Source of the DNA: Trichormus sp. M33_DOE_039
Lineage (GTDB): Bacteria > Cyanobacteriota > Cyanobacteriia > Cyanobacteriales > Nostocaceae
NCBI GenBank assembly: GCA_015296085.1
Contig: DVDT01000110.1
Location: 1-62,260 of the forward strand
Reading direction: 5' to 3'
Length of the DNA stretch: 62,260 nt
The notes under the pieces are model-generated. The model had not been told where the DNA came from. It made no database searches and worked only from the letters and a program-made list of their open reading frames with translations. Of the stretch, positions 59,368 to 62,260 are shown piece by piece. Within the stretch, counting starts at the first letter, position 1, and each line of letters begins with the position of its first letter. The translations under genes and the position numbers were made by a program.

Positions 59368-60171
59368 TTAAGGAAAATTGAATTCCCAGTTAGATAACTT
59401 ATCCAGTCCATTAGCATAGGTGAGGTTGTATTGTAATGGTGTAATGCTAATGTAGTTATCGCGGATTACATGGACATCAATGGGGACATTTTGTGGCAGA
59501 TCTAATCCTGCGGGTGGTTCGACATCTTCTAAAACTTCTCCAGTTAACCAGTAGTAGGTTTTACCACGCGGATCAATGCGTTTATCAAAAACATCTACAT
59601 AGCGGCGCACGCCCTGACGGGTGAGTTTAACACCAGCAATGTCTTCCCAATTCACTGGCGGGACATTTACATTGAGCAACATTAAATCAGGAATAGGCTG
59701 AATACTGAGTTGTTCTACAAGGACTTTGGCAAACTGTGCCGCAGGTTGAAAGTTTTTGTAGAGGTGGCTAGTTAGACTGATAGCGATGCTGGGAATACCC
59801 TCAATCATGCCTTCCATTGCCGCAGAAACAGTACCAGAATAAAGAATTTCCGTGCCTAAGTTTGCCCCTTGATTGATACCAGAAAGCACTAAATCAGGCG
59901 GCGAATCTAATAAAGCCCACAGTGCTAGTTTTACACAGTCTGAGGGAGTGCCATCACAAGCCCAAGCTTTAATAGTGGGATGAAAAATTGACTCGACCAG
60001 TTCGGCGCGAATCGGCTGGTGTAAGGTAAGTCCATGCCCGGTTGCTGATCGCTCCCGATCAGGGCAAACTACAGTCACATCATGGCCTGCTTCGGCCAAA
60101 CAGTTAGCCAAGGTACGAATACCCAAAGCCGAAACACCGTCATCATTGCTAATTAGTAGTTTCATAGTCAT
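59368..60171 (-). CDS. surE: 5'/3'-nucleotidase SurE
   Basis: SurE (267 residues) removes phosphate from nucleoside monophosphates and is linked to stationary-phase survival. Key motifs are [14 protein letters not shown] (metal-binding Asp pair), [27 protein letters not shown] and [12 protein letters not shown]. The usual start is [10 protein letters not shown], so the second Met at 60165 may be the real start. Both start codons stand at the end of a TGACTA-type heptamer repeat. The protein is soluble. Confidence 0.96.
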   Translation of the reverse strand: MTMKLLISNDDGVSALGIRTLANCLAEAGHDVTVVCPDRERSATGHGLTLHQPIRAELVESIFHPTIKAWACDGTPSDCVKLALWALLDSPPDLVLSGINQGANLGTEILYSGTVSAAMEGMIEGIPSIAISLTSHLYKNFQPAAQFAKVLVEQLSIQPIPDLMLLNVNVPPVNWEDIAGVKLTRQGVRRYVDVFDKRIDPRGKTYYWLTGEVLEDVEPPAGLDLPQNVPIDVHVIRDNYISITPLQYNLTYANGLDKLSNWEFNFP

Positions 60172-60215
60172 TAATCATTGGTCATTAGTAAATAGTCAGT
60201 AGTCAAGAGTCATCT
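60166..60215. repeat. Heptamer (STRR) repeat at the surE start
   Basis: On the minus strand: TGACTACTGACTATTTACTA, then AATGACCAATGATTAATGAC, which leads directly into the surE ATG. Confidence 0.7.
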
Positions 60216-60337
60216 GTCAAACATTTAACTTTCAGGGTGCTGACATAACCGATCACCTCTAAACTGGTAGAAAGAGCGATGGTTTTGACCCTTGTCTCTC
60301 ATAAATTAATGGCATACTACTAAAGTTATTTGTCTAA

Positions 60338-60392
60338 TAGTCCAAAACTGTGGACTATTGACTATTGACTATGGACTATTGACTAATGACTA
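60338..60392. repeat. Heptamer (STRR) repeat at the pheS start
   Basis: Seven-bp units TGGACTA and TTGACTA alternate (TGGACTA, TTGACTA, TTGACTA, TGGACTA, TTGACTA). The last unit is ATGACTA, whose ATG is the pheS start codon. Confidence 0.8.
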
Positions 60393-61378
60393 GCAACTTA
60401 GAAGCTCAACTTTTAGCATTGCGGCAAGAAGGAGAACAGGCGATCGCCGCCGCCGATACCCTCGAACGTCTGGAGGAACTCAGAGTCAACTATCTGGGTA
60501 AAAAAGGACAACTGGGGGCTTTGTTGCGAAGCATGGGGCAGATGAGTGCGGAGGAAAGACCAAAAATTGGTGCGATCGCCAACACGGTCAAGGAAGCCCT
60601 ACAAGCAAGTTTAGACAAGCAAAAGGCTGCCTTAGAAAATGCCCAAATTCAAGCACAACTAGAAGCAGAAACTCTCGATGTCACAATGCCGGGTATCTAC
60701 CGTCCCCAAGGTCGTATTCATCCTTTAAATGGCATTATTGACCGGGCGTTTGATATTTTTGTTGGTATGGGCTACACCGTAGCGCAAGGGCCAGAAATGG
60801 AGACAGATTACTACAATTTCGAGGCTCTCAATACCCCACCCGACCATCCCGCCCGTGATATGCAGGATACTTTCTACCTGCCAGACGGTAATCTTTTAAG
60901 AACTCATACCTCATCGGTACAAATTCGTTACATGGAAAAGGAAGAACCGCCCATCCGGGTTGTTGCACCAGGGCGAGTTTATCGGCGGGATAATGTTGAT
61001 GCGACTCACTCAGCAGTTTTCCATCAAATTGAGTTGTTAGCGATCGATGAAGGGCTAACATTTACCGACCTCAAAGGCACAATCAAAGTGTTTTTAAACG
61101 CCATGTTTGGCGATTTACCCATTCGCTTCCGTGCTAGCTATTTCCCTTTCACTGAACCATCGGCTGAGGTTGATTTGCAGTGGAATGGTCGCTGGTTGGA
61201 AGTCATGGGTTGCGGCATGGTCGATCCGAATGTAATGAAATCTGTAGGTTATGACCCAGAAATTTACACCGGATTTGCAGCTGGTTTTGGTGTAGAACGC
61301 TTTGCAATGGTGTTACACCAAATTGACGACATTCGCCGCTTGTATGCCAGCGATTTAAGGTTTTTGCGGCAATTTTAA
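60386..61378 (+). CDS. pheS: Phenylalanyl-tRNA synthetase alpha subunit
   Basis: PheS (330 residues) charges tRNA-Phe as an alpha2-beta2 enzyme with PheT, which is not in this window. The N-terminal coiled coil ([18 protein letters not shown]) and the class II core are normal: [53 protein letters not shown] (motif 2) and [16 protein letters not shown] (motif 3). The start codon is the last unit of the upstream heptamer repeat. It is followed by a long hairpin. Confidence 0.97.
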   Translation: MTSNLEAQLLALRQEGEQAIAAADTLERLEELRVNYLGKKGQLGALLRSMGQMSAEERPKIGAIANTVKEALQASLDKQKAALENAQIQAQLEAETLDVTMPGIYRPQGRIHPLNGIIDRAFDIFVGMGYTVAQGPEMETDYYNFEALNTPPDHPARDMQDTFYLPDGNLLRTHTSSVQIRYMEKEEPPIRVVAPGRVYRRDNVDATHSAVFHQIELLAIDEGLTFTDLKGTIKVFLNAMFGDLPIRFRASYFPFTEPSAEVDLQWNGRWLEVMGCGMVDPNVMKSVGYDPEIYTGFAAGFGVERFAMVLHQIDDIRRLYASDLRFLRQF

Positions 61379-61386
61379 AAACCAAA

Positions 61387-61430
61387 GAGTTATGAGATAT
61401 AAATTAATCTCAGTTTATATCTCATAACTC
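61387..61430 (+). terminator. pheS terminator-like hairpin
   Basis: A perfect 17-bp stem (GAGTTATGAGATATAAA and inverse) with a 10-nt loop begins 8 bp after the stop. There is no U-run, so it may protect the 3' end. Confidence 0.6.
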
Positions 61431-61458
61431 CCATTTAAACTGTTATAAAATTGAGACA

Positions 61459-61935
61459 ATGTATCGAGTTGTAATATTTGGTAATTCTGGTTCTGGAAAA
61501 AGCACTTTAGCACGTAACCTTGGACAAGATTTTGATATTCCAGTTCTTGATCTCGATACTATTGCATGGGAATCCAATCAAATTGCTGTACGACGTTCTC
61601 ACGAAGATGCAGCTAAGGATTTACAAGAATTTATCAAAAAGAACACTGCATGGGTAATTGAAGGTTGCTATAGTAGGCTCATCGAAATTGCTATAGAATT
61701 CGCCAGTGAAATCTATTTCCTCAATCCCGGTATTGATAAATGTCTAGAAAATAACCGTAATCGACCTTGGGAATCTCACAAATTCAAATCGGCTGAAGAA
61801 CAGGCTCAAACTTTCGAGTTTCTCCAGAATTGGATTCAACAATATGAAAATCGTGAGGATGAATTTAGTTATTCATCTCATCGCGCATTATTTGATAGAT
61901 TTAATGGCAAAAAGCAGGAAATTAAAGTTTATTGA
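61459..61935 (+). CDS. P-loop kinase-like protein (FlaR/topology-modulation type)
   Basis: A 158-residue adenylate-kinase-like protein. The P-loop is GNSGSGKSTLARNL (residues 8-21). DLDTIAWE and VIEGCYSRLIE follow, as in proteins annotated FlaR or topology modulation protein. It has a helical C-terminus. Its substrate is unknown. The ATG follows a short AT-rich leader, and it lies 80 bp after pheS, beyond the hairpin. Confidence 0.82.
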   Translation: MYRVVIFGNSGSGKSTLARNLGQDFDIPVLDLDTIAWESNQIAVRRSHEDAAKDLQEFIKKNTAWVIEGCYSRLIEIAIEFASEIYFLNPGIDKCLENNRNRPWESHKFKSAEEQAQTFEFLQNWIQQYENREDEFSYSSHRALFDRFNGKKQEIKVY

Positions 61936-62119
61936 TTATGTTTAAATAAAATCAAATATGAAACCAGAATTGCAACATCTAATTTATATTCATCTTTGTT
62001 TAAATAAATAGTAGGTATGTTAGTTTTGGATTATAGCTTTTATGAATCAAAAGAAAATTTAATAGATGATAACTTACTCAAAAAAAGGAATATTATCGCT
62101 CAACGGAAACTATCTTGAT

Positions 62120-62260
62120 ATATAGCAACCGCCAGGGTGGTTAGGACAAACAGTATACTCTAGGAGGAAAGTAAAACTAGACACCGATTAAACATTCAAG
62201 ACAAGAAAAGCTCATGCCAAAACCCTACAGTTACGACTTACGTCAGAAGGTCATCCAAGC
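62120..62260 (+). mobile_element. Left end of an IS630-like insertion sequence, cut by the window edge
   Basis: The stretch begins with TATATAGCAACCGCCAGGGT and a short GC-rich terminal repeat area, then leads to a transposase start. IS630 elements insert at TA, and TA lies next to the putative end. The right end is outside the window, so the boundaries are not fixed. Confidence 0.6.
62214..62260 (+). CDS. IS630 family transposase, N-terminal fragment
   Basis: The first 15 codons read MPKPYSYDLRQKVIQ and continue beyond the window. YSYDLRQKVI is the start of the helix-turn-helix that opens many cyanobacterial IS630 transposases. An AAGAAAAG ribosome site lies before the ATG. Only the 5' end is available, so completeness of the gene is unknown. 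Confidence 0.7.
   Translation, partial: MPKPYSYDLRQKVIQ

Noticed and set aside
1-62260. tRNA, rRNA and CRISPR search by eye
   Set aside because: No T-loop-like GGTTCGAATCC pattern, no rRNA segments, and no regularly spaced direct repeats with unique spacers were seen.

Overview
The window looks like chromosomal DNA of a filamentous, probably heterocyst-forming cyanobacterium (Nostoc/Anabaena type). The evidence is the very frequent HIP1 octamer GCGATCGC, a psbA gene for the photosystem II D1 protein, a protein with the cyanobacterial Mo-dependent nitrogenase C-terminal domain, a fused panC/cmk gene, a giant STAND-WD40 protein, and dispersed heptamer (STRR) and AAGGTAAAAGG-type intergenic repeats. 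No rRNA, tRNA or CRISPR array was seen. This assignment is an inference from content only.

Layout. 0-4.4 kb: secreted DUF2808-like protein, DUF4126 membrane protein, purB, DUF421 and BrkB/YihY membrane proteins. 4.4-5.3 kb is a decay zone with a possible IS605 right-end remnant, a dispersed repeat and the 3' end of a broken histidine kinase gene. 5.4-10.6 kb: stand-alone ATP-grasp ligase, PHP phosphoesterase, purM and sodB. 11-14.3 kb: a GC-richer structured gap (candidate ncRNA), panC/cmk and an RlpA-type protein. 15-20.7 kb: glutaminase with an NtcA-like box, a DUF3445 heme-type oxidase, a DUF433/DUF5615 toxin-antitoxin pair, uvrC and a zinc-ribbon protein. 20.8-27.3 kb: a two-gene NTPase module, an AAA-type ATPase overlapping a 1738-residue protein with nSTAND, coiled-coil, membrane and 14-repeat WD40 segments. 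28.6-40.4 kb: UPF0182 protein, SDR, divergent D1, ACT-malic enzyme, PhoD-like phosphatase, creatininase-family amidohydrolase and SLH protein. 40.6-48.5 kb: cupin, Mo-nitrogenase C-terminal domain protein, a 166-bp MITE, a large CPBP membrane protease, a small secreted protein and a large outer-membrane-barrel-like protein. 49.2-55.5 kb: pflB, pflA and adhE, a complete mixed-acid fermentation module. 55.7-61.9 kb: MoxR ATPase, ribF, MBL hydrolase, surE, pheS and a P-loop kinase-like protein. The window ends inside an IS630-like transposase gene.

How the genes work together. Most are independent housekeeping genes. Three groups act as units. PflA activates PflB (pyruvate + CoA to formate + acetyl-CoA), and AdhE reduces acetyl-CoA to ethanol, giving redox balance in dark anoxia. 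The overlapping AAA and STAND-WD40 genes look like one signalling or conflict complex. The DUF433/DUF5615 genes overlap by 4 bp as a toxin-antitoxin pair. The best candidates for something not well described are the STAND/AAA pair, the fermentation cluster in an oxygenic phototroph, the structured gap near 11.2 kb and the divergent D1.
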